From Agapetus fuscipes (taxonomy: Eukaryota; Arthropoda; Insecta; Trichoptera; Glossosomatidae), in the NCBI GenBank assembly GCA_951799405.1, contig OX637344.1, forward strand, positions 14,384,001-14,448,000: a stretch of DNA of 64,000 nucleotides, written 5' to 3'. The position numbers and the translations under genes are program-made. Position 1 is the first letter of the stretch; the number at the start of each line of letters is the position of its first letter. Below are positions 53,501-63,988 of the stretch, in pieces. The notes beneath the pieces were generated by a model that searched no databases, had not been told where the DNA came from, and saw only the letters and a list, made by a program, of their open reading frames with translations.

Positions 53501-55498
53501 TTTAAATAACGATCGAAGATTGCTTCCATAAATAAAACACAAACAAATCCCCATTTTTTTTATTTTTCCCCTCCATAGAATTTGTCCCATACTATAATCC
53601 AAACACTCCGTTATTTCTAACCTTTCTGTGTTTTTAGGGATTTGGATTAACGAGACTCTACTGTTATTCTGTTTCCATTGGAAGACAGCAGAGCTCCAAA
53701 GAAGTTGCACAGAAGTAACGACACCTAAGCAAAAGATGACAGAAAACATGGACTAACGAAGTCAATGACGATACCATGTTGAGAGCACCGGTTCTCATCA
53801 GATCACCGAAGTTAAGCAACATTGGGCGCGGATGCTACCTGGATGGTTGACCGCTCAGGTACACCGCGTGTCGTTGGCATCTTGGACCAGTTCGTAGTCC
53901 AGTGGCAGCACTTCGGACTCTGAATGGAAGATTGTGGGTTCGAGTCCCGGCGGAGCACAAAAAATATATCAGTTAACTTTTCTAATTTTCTCTTTGCTGG
54001 GTTGAAAAAATTCTTACACCTTTACAAAAGACCGGTCACTAAAGGTCCATCCAGCCTTACAGCAACTGGGTCTTGCTTGAGTTTTGCCGCTTTGTAGCGA
54101 CGACCAAGCTCATACACCTCTGCGGCACTACAAGTGTCATAGACCCCTAGAGTCTCTAGAATCTAGGAAGTCTCCTGCATAGGATTCCTTAAAAAAAAAA
54201 ACCACGGTTAAATCTGTAATTTTTATGTTGTGAGATTATGTACCTTCATGGCATAGCACTGCTGACTCTGCGAGCACAGCACCAGCATGACTTGTCCGCC
54301 AATGACGCCCAGCACTCTGTACTGGCTCAGCTCCGAGTACGGCCGTGACAGGTCGCTGACGTCACAAGGCCGCGGCATCACAGAACTGCTGGAGGGAAGC
54401 TTGCGGCGGGGGACCACACAGGCTGGCAGGTCTTCACTAGACATCTGTAAGCAACAAAACATTTACATGGTCTCTTGGTAGTCCAGCCTCTATCCAACCA
54501 GGGGCTGAAGTCTCATCAGGCGTCATTTGATCTTACAACATCTATTTGAAGATCCTTTTTCTTCTTGCCATTGCCAAAAGTACCATGTCTAAGCTGGACA
54601 AAACATGGAAATACCAGGGTGTGAGTAACAGCGCCAAGATAAAGCTTTTCAGGAGTCTGGTCCACTCTATTTTTCTCTACGCTGCTAAGACATGGACCAT
54701 AAAGGCAGCAGAAAGGAGAAAAATGATGCTTTCGAAATGTGTTGCTGGAGGTGCATGCTCCGAATCCCATGGACGGCTACTGTACCATTTGTCGGGAGCT
54801 ACTTTTGGATGGCTTGACTGTAGCCAATCTATGCACACGTTGTATTGTTCAGTTCTTCGGACACATTGTCCGTGGCAATGAGAATAGTTTAGAACCGCTG
54901 GTTGTAATCAGTGACTTGGAGGGGAACAGAGGAAGAGGAAGATCACCCACACGATAGACTAATGAAGTGAAGACAGCAGCAGGCACCTTGGTGGTTGCAG
55001 CGCAGTCAAGAGAGAACTTGAGAAGAGTGGTTGCTTTCACAAGGGTCACAAGCCTCAGCAATGAGGATCAAGATTAAGAAGAAGAACAGATGATACATTT
55101 TGTATTGCACAGTGATCAGCTGTTAACACACTGCCATTTTATATTACGTTCTATCTTCAAGTAGATACGGTAAGATCTACTGACGCTTGTAGAGAGTACA
55201 GGTACAGAGCATTGCTGCATTACTGAAAATCATTAGCTGCACAGAAATAGCGAGTAAACACAGGATGAGATAACTCGTGGTTGGTGTCCTAGAATAGAAC
55301 GCAATCTACGAGCTATCCCGAAGTTGGAAGTCAACGTGTTAAAAGATAAAACAACAGGAGTTTATTGAAACAAGTAAATGATTGTATGTACCTCATCATC
55401 TGGGTTGTTGAGATGGTTCAGGTATATCTTTTCTGCGTATGAGAGGTACTTGGTTGTCTTGTCCTTCACAAACTGTCTCCGGAATTCATTTGTGTCGC
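47525..55498 (-). CDS. MIT-domain kinase-like protein of the RPS6KC1/RPS6KL1 (S6KL) family, 5' incomplete
   Basis: Seven joined exons on the minus strand: 55392-55498, 54244-54444, 52480-53118, 51462-51565, 50447-50681, 48072-48167 and 47525-47656, all GT-AG and phase-consistent, 503 residues from the first visible codon. Residues 1-30 (FRRQFVKDKTTKYLSYAEKIY) look like the last MIT helix, an endosomal ESCRT-binding domain. The kinase-like fold starts near 75: a loop with 'LGVIGGQVMLVLC', Lys102 in 'QCYAMKVI', a hinge 'VFLVLQYVSGGKLFDYID', then an insert of about 140 acidic residues (175-315). The catalytic loop reads 'GVICRNLSPENLLL': Asn351 stands where HRD has Asp, and no DFG follows ('LMLTFMVG'). 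'YVAPELL', 'ADFWSYGALLYELITG' and a terminal PSERLGSG-type segment complete the C-lobe. I infer a pseudokinase. The first visible exon starts in phase 1, so upstream exons exist beyond 55,500. Orthology to S6KL versus RPS6KC1 is open. Confidence 0.85.
47700..47875. repeat. MITE M7 in the kinase-like gene
   Basis: Face-to-face halves 'AAAATCTGCCATTTTTGTTT' and 'CAAACAAAAACCGCAGATTT', with an outer end 'AACTCGTACTAAGGGTACAG'. It lies in the last intron. Confidence 0.7.
48198..49241. mobile_element. 1,044-bp TIR element with 10-bp direct flanks and CGCGAAT motifs
   Basis: The ends 'AGGGACTGGAAAA' and 'TTTTTTCCAGTCCTT' are inverted. ATTCATAACT occurs directly before (48,188-48,197) and after (49,242-49,251). 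Many 'CGCGAATTT' and TTCGCG motifs cluster in both subterminal regions (48,215-48,305 and 49,140-49,220). No transposase is recognisable. A SINE-C sits inside. It begins about 30 bp beyond a splice acceptor of the kinase-like gene. Confidence 0.75.
48431..48705 (+). repeat. SINE-C inside the 1,044-bp element
   Basis: 'TATAGCCGAGGGGGCCAAGT', B box 'GGTTCGATCCC', 3' end 'GTAGGTTGGTGAATTGCATT' and an A run. Confidence 0.75.
49370..49645. mobile_element. MITE M5, near complete, in a kinase-like gene intron
   Basis: Inverted ends around 'TTAGTTCTTGTTTACCGTAT' and 'GTACACAAGAACTGGGGGAG'. Reverse orientation relative to 32,548-32,812. Confidence 0.65.
49955..50402 (-). mobile_element. SINE-A full-length: 5S rRNA head plus tRNA-like module
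   Basis: On the minus strand a roughly 120-nt 5S rRNA-like head (50,402-50,283, with 'CAGATCACCGAAGTCAAGCA' and a GGATGGGTTACTGCTC region) runs into the tRNA-like module ('CCGGTCCGTAGTCCAGTGG', 'GGATTCGGATCCCAGCAG') and then the body, ending near 49,955 with an A run. Compare 53,761-54,205. Confidence 0.85.
50855..51250 (-). repeat. LINE-gamma RT C-terminus, almost open
   Basis: The minus frame of 120 codons has 'LRELHWLRVRERVEFKLCL', a middle 'LNGTAPPFLAELC', then 'DRSFAMTGPVAWNNLPVGVR' and 'FRKGLKTLFFSRS'. It is the C-terminal end of a CR1/L2-like non-LTR retrotransposon, within a kinase-like gene intron. Not a host exon. Confidence 0.75.
51309..51432. repeat. Harbinger-related MITE fragment
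   Basis: 'GCGGATATTTAGTCGCACGT' and the end 'TTTATAAGATTGGCTCT' match the right terminus of the Harbinger element at 34,402-39,844 (a GGATATTTGGTC..CG..TTTATAAGACCGGCCC pattern). Only one end is clear. Confidence 0.5.
51635..51890 (-). repeat. LINE-alpha 3' end
   Basis: Complete minus-strand 3'UTR with a TCTATAATCTATAATCTA tail at the low-coordinate end. Confidence 0.75.
53160..53760. other. Intronic, nothing firm
   Basis: Only short scraps of SINE-A/B 3' ends are visible ('ACACTATATGTGTAGCTCA' at about 53,270-53,290). An 83-codon minus-strand frame (53,498-53,749) has no recognised motif. Confidence 0.4.
53761..54205 (+). mobile_element. SINE-A full-length: 5S rRNA head plus tRNA-like module
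   Basis: The 5S-like head covers about 53,761-53,880 and includes the internal promoter elements (A-box region 'GAAGTTAAGCAAC', C-box region 'GGATGGTTGACCGC') and the 3' end 'CACCGCGTGTCGTTGGCAT'. Then come a short linker, 'GTAGTCCAGTGGCAGCACTT', B box 'GGGTTCGAGTCCCGGCGG', the body, and an A run at 54,190-54,203. With two promoters in tandem it is a dimeric pol III SINE. Confidence 0.88.
54546..55080 (+). repeat. LINE-delta (RTE-like) C-terminal coding and tail
   Basis: The plus strand reads 'MSKLDKTWKYQGVSNSAKIK', then 'LVHSIFLYAAKTWTIKAAER', and after frame changes 'FFGHIVRGNENSLEPLVV' and 'GNRGRGRSPTR'. This is the well-known RTE/BovB-type C-terminus. It ends with an AAGAAGAAGAA tail. 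Confidence 0.75.
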
Positions 55499-56224
55499 CT
55501 GAAACAGAAGCCAATCAAAAATCATTAATTATAACCAAAAAATTATACAAATTTGAAAGACTGCAAACCGCAAACACAACTAAGCTGCACTCTAGATCAA
55601 ACTCTTGCCAAATTATCCCTGAAGTATTCGCCTGAAGCTCCAGCTTCCACAGACGATGCAACAGATCCCGGAAAACAACTCTCCAGCATATTTCTAATTG
55701 TTTCAAAAAAACCTAGATGGTCGCCTTTGGTTCTGAACCAGTCATTTGTTTTTCAACTTTATTTTGTTTTCAGAAGAAATATAATTTGTAATAATTGCTT
55801 AAAGTATTTGCGCAAATGTAAATGAGATTACGCTGTTTAAATACGTCAGAATATATGGAGCTATTTCATATGCTAATAGTTCCACCAGTTATCTTTTATA
55901 CCTTAGAGAGCAAAACTTCAAGTATATAAAACATTGCAGAAACTCTCCTCGATCGTGTAAGAAGAATAAAAAATGAAAACTAAATCACTCACAAGGTGTG
56001 CTTTTGTATTTTTCACACATTTTTAAATTTACGTGATCAAAGGAAATTTAAGTGATTTTGTATACTTAGCGTAGAGTCTCTATTTGCATATTCTGTAAAC
56101 ATTAGGATATATGTAACTCGGGTAACATTGCGTACATCTCACCTTGACTGTGTAAATCAAAATTGTATGGAATTTACAACGGGACTCCAATAGAGTGATT
56201 TAATTTTAATACATTTTTTCAATT
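55499..56224. other. Intronic DNA upstream of the first visible kinase-like exon
   Basis: AT-rich. I found no exon continuing the MIT helix, and no shared repeat. Confidence 0.45.
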
Positions 56225-56410
56225 GAACAGACCTGTAAGTTTGCGCTAACAAATGTCGCATGTGTACATACAAATTAAAAACCAAACCCCAAATGAACGT
56301 AAACTGCTACCTGCTACTCTTGCTGACCTTCCCTGTAACTGTGGTTACATTGGCAGAGTGAACCGTTTTTTTTACAGCATGGGTGGTCAGCCTCATACCA
56401 ACCAATAACT
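56225..56410 (-). repeat. LINE-alpha 3' end, partial
   Basis: Minus-strand 3'UTR, distal part missing. Confidence 0.65.
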
Positions 56411-56614
56411 AGAAGGATAGAAGACTAGATATAAATAGGAATTTCATCACATTTTTTTAAATTACTCAGAACCGAGATAAGAGAATAATTCTTATCTGAA
56501 TTATATAGAACAGAGGTAATCTAGGATTATTTTCCAAAACGAGTTGAATACATGGAAACATCTAGAATGCCATTCTGTGTTTTTATATATTTATTTTATT
56601 AAATTGTTACGATT

Positions 56615-57143
56615 TATAAATAGGTCCCGAATCGCCACATGCGACCCCTTCGGGGATAACACAGGCAAGAAGTTACACTATATGTGTAGCTTAGTTGCGT
56701 TTTTTATGGGTTCAGTTCAATAAAAACTTTTGTAAATTTATTTTAATATTTCGTTCACATCTTGTTCCTTCACACCACGGTCGTTTGACTACTTGTTCTC
56801 TCGACAGCTTCGATACTAGTCTGCGATACAGACGGTTTTAGCCCTTATATAGTATGACACTAGGACAGTTTTCGAAACAATGAGAACCGGATCATGTTAG
56901 ACTAGTACCAGTACCCTTAGTACGAGTAAAGTTTACGGAAAATATTTAAGCCTGATTTCTCCCAAAATCTGCCATTTTTGTTTCTTACACTTTGTGGTCT
57001 TAGCAAAAGAGTTACAGTGATGAAGAAAATCAAGTTCAAACAAACAAAAACGGCAGATTTTGGGGGAAATCACTCTTTAATAATTGCCGTAAACTTTACA
57101 TTACTCAAGTTTTGTAACTCGTACTAAGGGTACAGAACCTTTT
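56615..57143. repeat. SINE-B 3' end, then MITE M7
   Basis: 56,615-56,705 is the SINE-B 3' half ('CCACATGCGACCCCTTCGGG' to 'TAGCTTAGTTGCG'). 56,706-56,912 is unrecognised. 56,913-57,143 is M7 with outer inverted ends 'CCCTTAGTACGAGT' and 'ACTCGTACTAAGGG'. Confidence 0.65.
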
Positions 57144-57444
57144 AGCAGCACAAGTACAATTGGGCCAACACCTACATCTAGAGACACACTCAAACAAGTA
57201 AAAAAAACACATAGACACACAATCACAAGTAAACACACACAGACACGAAATCACACATTCGTAACAATATATTGAAAAAATCCTAAATTACCGCCTTTGG
57301 TTCTATACGCCTCGTCCAATACAGAAACACTCGCAAAACAAACTGACAGTATATTTGAAGGTTATGTACCTACACAATTTTATGATTTCACAATATTAAA
57401 AACAAATTAAATCACATTTGTTTACAGACTGAGTGAATTTTTGC

Positions 57445-57705
57445 GATTCTAATCAAATCTAATCTAAGTTGCAAAGATATGTTACATTGGAGATTCACAT
57501 TACATGCATTCCGACAACCAGACACGTACAAGTTCGTGCTTGCACGTGCCTCATGTGAACCTACAACATAAAAACCAAATCTCAAATGGACATACACCCT
57601 GCAACTCTTGCCGTCCTTCCCTGAAACATGGGTGACATTGGCAAAGTGAACCATTTTTATAGCATGGGTGGTCAGCTACATACCAACCTATAAGTCAAGG
57701 AACTT
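57445..57705 (-). repeat. LINE-alpha 3' end
   Basis: Complete minus-strand 3'UTR with an AATCAAATCTAATCTAAG tail. Close to the copy at 13,240-13,490. Confidence 0.75.
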
Positions 57706-58062
57706 GTGATTGGTCTTGAAATATAGAGAAAATATTAAAAGTTTTGATAGCTAATGATGTCAGTACGTGGATTGACATAGACAATATCGAGTCGTTACTT
57801 GGCCAGGTTGCTAGAGAAAAGGCAAACAAATATTTTGTTATTGTTTACTAAGAACGGCAGTCCCATACAAGATTGACGGTGTCTCAGCAAAAAAAAAGTT
57901 CCAAAGTCAAAAATGTTCCGACGTCACTTAGGTAGGTCCATACAAGTCAATATGATCTTAAATGTTATTCAAACAACACACTTTTTTATCAGTTGCCAAA
58001 CAATAATATAACCACTGAACTAAACCCTGAAATAAGTGTAAAGCTATATACCTCAAAAATTA

Positions 58063-58300
58063 AACTGGATAAGTGAGATGGTTTGGGCATCAAGAAACAA
58101 TAAGACTGACAAAAAGAGTATGCGAAGGGAATGCTGATGGTAAGCGTGGAAGACGGACACCGATGAAAGTATGGATTGATAAAATAAGCAAAATTGCAAA
58201 TGAATGGAATCTGCAAGTGAGAAAAAGGGAAGAGCATGCACAAAGACATTTTAACTTCAATTTTTCACTACAAATCAACACTAAATTTAAGAAATAAAAT
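58063..58300 (+). repeat. LINE-alpha-like coding fragment
   Basis: The plus frame shows 'MRWFGHQETIRLTKRVCEGN', then GKRGRRTPMKVWIDKISKIA and NEWNLQVRKRE: the same C-terminal segment as 8,324-8,614, from an older copy. Confidence 0.65.
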
Positions 58301-58759
58301 TGCTTTAACCAGCCCACACCTTTTTATCAAATGTCTAAAAGTATAACCACTAGACTACGGAGAGGAAAACACATTTTTCTTGGTGATCAATTCACAACAA
58401 CACACTTGTTTTGACGGTCATTTTTTCTCAAAAAAAAATCACAGAAAAACTTAAACAATAAAAAATGTCTCTCAGACAAAAACAGACTGTTTTCCAGTAG
58501 AGAAAGATTCACACTGATGTTGTATATTCAAACAGTCAACACTTGAGTAAACGCTAAGTATGGTATCATGCGTTTATTTATGAATATATTACAATAATTT
58601 AAATAAATAAATTATTAACAGTGATGGTACAACACAAGACTGGAACTTGTAATGATAATAATATAGAGTGTCAAAGATAGTGGGAGGTTGTGGAAAACCA
58701 ATGGCTTGTGATACCTTTACGGCATGATATAATAACTCATACAAAGCACTTATAATAAT

Positions 58760-58955
58760 CTTTATAATCGCAAGTCGCAAAGATATATTAACATTTAAAA
58801 TTCATATTAAATGCATGCCCACAAACAGACACGTGTAAGTTTGTGCTTATGTGTACTAACAAATTCAAATCCAAACCTCAAATGAGCATAAGCTATGCAA
58901 CTTATGCCGACCTTCCCTGAAACAGGGGTGATATTAACAAAGTGAACCTAATTCA
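58760..58955 (-). repeat. LINE-alpha 3' end
   Basis: Minus-strand 3'UTR, truncated at its high-coordinate end. Confidence 0.7.
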
Positions 58956-59469
58956 TTTTAATGTTAATTTAATTTGTCAATAAGTTAAAAGAGATAATAT
59001 GGTAACATTATTTTAAGGGAAAGTTGAATTAAAAGTGAAAGTGTATACCTACATACACAATTACTCACATTAAAAAAAAAAAAAAAAAATTCGAGTCTAT
59101 CTGAGATTGAACCAGCTTTCATTTGAAAAAGGAATCATAACTTTTAACCATTACACTAAATAGAAATCAGACAATCATTGGTCAAGGTTCAACTAGAACG
59201 CCGCATGAGACCATGAAAAACATTATAATAAAAATGTTGTGCATGGCTATTGGGAAGCCATATGATAGACTTTGCAGAATTTTAGATGTTATTCATACTA
59301 TGCACAGAGTATGAAATTCCATCCGTTTTTCTATGTACTTGTAACATTATGATTCTAAGATGCAGACAATATTTTAATACAAGTTTATTGGACTTATTGT
59401 ATTATGTAAACAGTGGAGAGGTTGAATGTATAAGCCTACACATTTCATTGTATATTTATAAATTCTATG

Positions 59470-61970
59470 ACTAATAGGTCTGTATGAGGCTGACCCTCCA
59501 CGCTGTATCAACTTTTGTTCACTTTTTCCAATGCTACCCCGGTTTCAGGGAAAGGTGGCAGGAGTTGCAAAGTTTATGTTGATGTGAGGTTTGGTTTATT
59601 TTGTATGTGCACATGCAGCATGTGTAGTAAGGAGGGCCACTGATGTATGGGAAAAAAAAATTACGCTTAATTTTAATCTAAGAGTGAAATTATGTTGCTA
59701 AATGACGTAATTTTATTGTACAGAAAGTTTCATTAGAATCAAACAACAACTTTTGTCTCCAAATCGACATTGAAATAATGAGAAATTGAAAAAAAAACAC
59801 AAAAAAAATATTTTTACATACTGACTTTAAACCCGATTTTTGAATTTTATTTCTCATATAAAACAAATGTTTAAGGTATAAAATAATACATTTGAGAGAA
59901 AAAAGTAAATTACAGAAAGTAAAATTTTGTTATTGATAACGTAAAAAATCCGTTTTTTTTTTCGAATTTTGGCCTGACACTGAGAGACGTTATTTTAGGT
60001 TAAATATTTTTTTCTGAGACTTTTGTGCTGTTCTTCAAAGACATTTTGCTAGTTTTCGTATGATAAACGCAGATGAGATAGATCCATTTGCCCACCGTGT
60101 GCTGTGAAAAAAAAAGAGATCTCCATCTGAGATGCTAGTGGTTCAGATGTATTTTTCTGCCAATTTGTAATACCACAGTAAGTTGCAACAACAAAGTTAA
60201 TTCATGGAACTTGTAAGAGTCAATTTTCCCACCTTGCATGATAAGAATTTTTAGAATCTTACGTGTATCTGCGAGGAGTTCACTTAGGTGTTTGTGAAGA
60301 TTCGTAACTTCGCTATCAGTAAGTTTTCTGAATGAGCAAAGCAACTATTTTTTCATTTGGCGCAATCAATTATCATTTTAGGTTCTCCTGATGATTTTTT
60401 TTTAATTTAAATAAACTTCGATAAATGTCGGAAACCATCTTTGCAATAGATGGCACTTACAAATATCATAAATGTAACTGAACATAGTTAAACTGAAAAG
60501 TAATCATTATTTTTGAGTATATGTATGTACCTTAAGAAGGTTACTGCTAAAAAAATAAGACATATTATTATAAATCAAGCTAAAACGTATGCTTGAACAA
60601 CATAATTTGCCAAATTAATAAGTTTTTTAAGGGATCCTAAGCTCTATAGCTCGCGGAATCTACCAAGCATAGGATTTTTTTCCTGAAGTTTTATGGGCTA
60701 AGTTTATGTTTTCTAAGACAAACTTGTATAGACATAATTGATCTGTACTTAAATCTTGTGCGAATAAATCATAATGGGTATTAAAGGTTTTTTGAAAACT
60801 AATTGAATGTTTCACATTTGATACCATGCAGAACTTCTGAAGTTATGAGTGCTGCCACTTTTCCCAAAACTCAATACATGTAGAAAGTTTTTGCCAATGT
60901 AGAAACATCCAGTAAGCCTTATTTGAAAAGTTGGCGATGCAGCTTTGGAAATGATTCTTGTGAGACTGGCTGTGGAGATATATGTACATACTCAATGATG
61001 ATGGTGTTTTATGTTATTTTAAGATTTAGGCGTGTTCTTTTACCATCAATGTATTTTGGTTCGATTATCTAAGCTTTTTTACGTAGATTCTTTTTTCTAT
61101 GATTTCTTAGTTACTTTATAACGACTATGGCTGTACCTATTTCCAATAATCATTTTCCCTGATGTTTGCTAGTCAGTTAAAAAGCTTCACTCTTGTGCGA
61201 ACACTCCGCAATCTCTATGAAAGGCGCATTGATTTATTTCTTTACATTTACAGGACAATAAATGTAAAACAGCACATTATTCATCATCTTCATCATAAGT
61301 TCAACAGTCTTGGGTGGGTTTTTTTAAACAATATCAGTAGTTTTTGGAGATATTGGTGTTTTTTCGTGATTTTCAAAACATTTCTTGGCCAGTTGTGCAG
61401 TTACATTACTGCATTAAAAGATACATTTCATGACACTTCATGCTTTCTAAAAGAATAAAACAAATTTTACCAGTCACAGGCATTGAAATAAGTTTCGTAT
61501 TCAACTCATAGTGACAACGCGCGGTCACAAATTCTTTGCAAAATAGTGGAATTCGAAGCTCTCTCTACCCCTCCTACTGCTTATTTAGTGAAAAAATAAC
61601 TTGTTTATTTGTAGTATTGGTGCGCATTACTATATTTTATGCACAAAAATATAAAAATTACCGTAAAATCTCAATTCCTTAATGTATTATTAGCCCTCAT
61701 GAAAAATGATAAAAATGGCATTTTTTCGAAACTTTGAGGCCGATTTGGAGACAGATGATTAATACTTTTACGGAATTTTATTTTACACACGTAATTTGAA
61801 CTTCTTTTGGCAACATATTCTTACTATTAGATGATTATTATCCAAAAAAAAAAAAAATCGGCCCTCCTTAATGTGTAGGTGCCAACTTACATGCGCCTGT
61901 CGGGGGGAGCATGCATTAAATATGAGCCTTAAATGCCAATATATCTTTGCCACTTAGATTATAGATAAAC
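59470..61970 (+). repeat. LINE-alpha 3' end split by a 2.2-kb transposon
   Basis: The first half is 59,470-59,627, the second 61,871-61,970 with the 'TTAGATTATAGATAA' end. The order is restored on removing 59,628-61,870 and one 8-bp flank. Confidence 0.75.
59628..61870. mobile_element. 2,243-bp TIR transposon with 8-bp duplication, unclassified
   Basis: Ends 'TAAGGAGGGCC' and 'GGCCCTCCTTA', with ATGTGTAG at 59,620-59,627 and 61,871-61,878. The inverted ends extend imperfectly for about 150 bp: 'TGTCTCCAAATCG' near the left end is mirrored by 'CGATTTGGAGACA' near the right end. The interior is AT-rich with no frame above about 100 codons, so any transposase gene is gone or unrecognisable. An 8-bp duplication would fit hAT or P; the ends are not enough to choose. 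Confidence 0.8.
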
Positions 61971-62084
61971 AATAATACGAAACCCGACAAGCAAAAAGAG
62001 AGGAAAAAGAAGAGAAAAAAGAAGCGAGAAGACAACTAGGGACCACGGTCACAGCCTGGAAGAACAATATCAAGCATCTTGCCG

Positions 62085-62480
62085 CTTTTCCCTGAAACCG
62101 GCGTGTCATTATCAAAAGTGAATCAAGTTTTTACAGCATGAGGGTCAGCCTCATACCAACTTATCAGTCAAGGAACAAAGATAAATATGCCAAAAGACTC
62201 TTGAGGTTTGATTCCCATAAAAATGGCACTAAATCTAAATCTAAGCTGCAAAGATATATTTAATTTAAGATTCATATTAAACGCATTCCCACAAACAGAC
62301 ATGTATAAGTTTACGCTAACACATGCCGCATGTGGACCTACAATATAAAAACCCAATCTCAAATAAACATAAGCCCTGCAGCTCTTGCCGACCTTCCCTG
62401 AAACAGGGGTGACATTGGCAAAGTGAATCACTTTTTACAGGAAGGGTGGTCAGCCTAATACCAACCTATAAGTCAAGGAA
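62085..62480 (-). repeat. Two LINE-alpha 3' ends
   Basis: A partial minus copy (62,085-62,175) and a complete one (62,230-62,480). Confidence 0.7.
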
Positions 62481-62482
62481 TA

Positions 62483-62640
62483 GATCCCCCACACGGTGGA
62501 ACAATCAAGTGAAGACAGCAGGGGGTTGGAGCGCTACGGGCAGCGCAGGCAAGAGAGAACTGGAGAGCAGTGATTGCTTCCACAAGGGTCACAAGCCTCA
62601 GCAATGCGGAACAAGATTAAGAAGAAGAAGAAAAGAGTGC
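62483..62640 (+). repeat. LINE-delta (RTE-like) 3' end
   Basis: 'CCCCCACACGGTGGAACAAT' to 'GCAATGCGGAACAAGATTAA' followed by GAAGAAGAAGAA, matching the last part of 54,546-55,080. Confidence 0.65.
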
Positions 62641-63159
62641 AGTTTCTTGCATTGTCACACCTCAAGAGCTTGCCCCATCTCATCTCATTATAATACTGTT
62701 AGTCAAAAAAACAAAAGAAAAAACTTCACAAGTAAAATGATACAAAAAAAAAATGTTTTTTGAGTTGTTTCACTTGTAGAGTGCAAAATTTGATAAGAAT
62801 TTAATGCAGAGGTGTGTGTTTTATATGCAGTGGCGTGCTACCATCGGTAATTGGGTCAGAAGAGATAAAAATTCCTCATGAGTGAGAAATGAGAATATGT
62901 TTATTTGCTATCAATATCAAGAGACCAGTTTTCCATACAAATAACTGCTGTCAGTCATTTTCATGCTCTGGTAAACACAAATGGTATCCAATATCAAAAA
63001 TGTATATTTCATTATTTTTTTTGTAATTTTAGATAAAAAAAAAAACAAATATATACTTAAACAATCCTTATCAATAAGGGTTTTAAATTTTTATTTTATA
63101 TTTAATTTTTGTTTTCAATGTTTTTACATATTTTTATTTATTTATTTCAAAAATATCAT
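62641..63159. other. AT-rich intron or intergenic DNA
   Basis: Nothing recognised apart from A/T runs. Confidence 0.45.
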
Positions 63160-63423
63160 CTGTTGTGTATGTTTCTTCACTTATAAGTTGGAATGCGGCT
63201 GACCACCCATGCTGTAAAAAATGGTTCACTTTGCCGATATCACCCCTGTTTTAGGAAAGGACAGCAAAAGTTGCAGGGCGTATGTCCATTTGAGGTTTGA
63301 GTTTTTATGTTGTAGGTTCACATGCGGCATGTGCAAGAGCGAACTTGTACGTGTCTGCTAGTGAGAATGCATATAATGTGAATGCCCAATGCAACATGTT
63401 TTTGCAACTAAGATTATATTAGA
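63160..63423 (+). repeat. LINE-alpha 3' end
   Basis: Complete plus-strand 3'UTR, 'CTTCACTTATAAGTTGGAAT' to 'AACTAAGATTATATTAGA'. Confidence 0.75.
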
Positions 63424-63830
63424 ATAGCTCAGTTGGTTAACCCATTCGCGGACAAACGAAATGTGAAGTAGGCTAGAAAAAACACACTTATTTTATCATA
63501 TCAAATTGTACTTATATTATTATAATTTTTTTATCTATTTTTTTTTTTTTTTTTTTGACATCCAGGGACGAAACGGCTATTGCCGTGCTCTTTGATTTCT
63601 GTAGGGACGCACGGATGCTACATGTATGCAAGTTCTATCAGAAATAGCCGTTTCGTCCCTAGTGATAACGTTTTATCACGACGGCTATTACCGTTTCGTC
63701 CAGTCCTAGACAAGCTCATAGAGCGGCTATAACCGTTTCGTCCGCGAACGGGTTAAGACTCCGGAGGGCAAGGGTTCGATTCCCACCAATATTATCAAAA
63801 ATGATTTCCCATCCTAGTTCAAATTTATAA
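63424..63830 (+). repeat. tRNA-like SINE split by a TTAA MITE
   Basis: 'ATAGCTCAGTTGGTTAA' (63,424-63,440) rejoins 'GACTCCGGAGGGCAAGGG' and 'GGTTCGATTCCCACC' after removal of the insert, restoring A and B boxes at tRNA spacing, followed by a SINE-B-like 'AAAAATGATTTCCCAT'. Confidence 0.75.
63441..63752. mobile_element. 312-bp piggyBac-type MITE (TTAA target)
   Basis: TTAA lies at both ends (63,437-63,440 and 63,753-63,756). The inverted ends are 'CCCATTCGCGGACAAACG' and 'CGTTTCGTCCGCGAACGGG'. Internal copies of an ACGGCTATTxCCGT/TAGCCGTTTCGTCC motif repeat in both senses. There is no coding capacity. Confidence 0.8.
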
Positions 63831-63988
63831 TAGGTACCTACCAGAGGCGGCTCGTCAATAAAAATGTTAGCAGTTCATAATTTCCGCCATTTCAAATTTT
63901 CTTTAATTTTCCATTTTGCTTGGAATGCAATTGCAAAAAATACATACAAATAATATAATGGTTTATTTAGGTATACAAGAGTACTTAC

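Noticed and set aside
53761..53880. 5S rRNA gene
   Set aside because: Sequence and promoter boxes match 5S rRNA, but the copy runs straight into a tRNA-like module and SINE body with an A-rich tail, has point changes, and recurs at 50,283-50,402 and 4,707-4,793 in the same arrangement. It is a SINE head.
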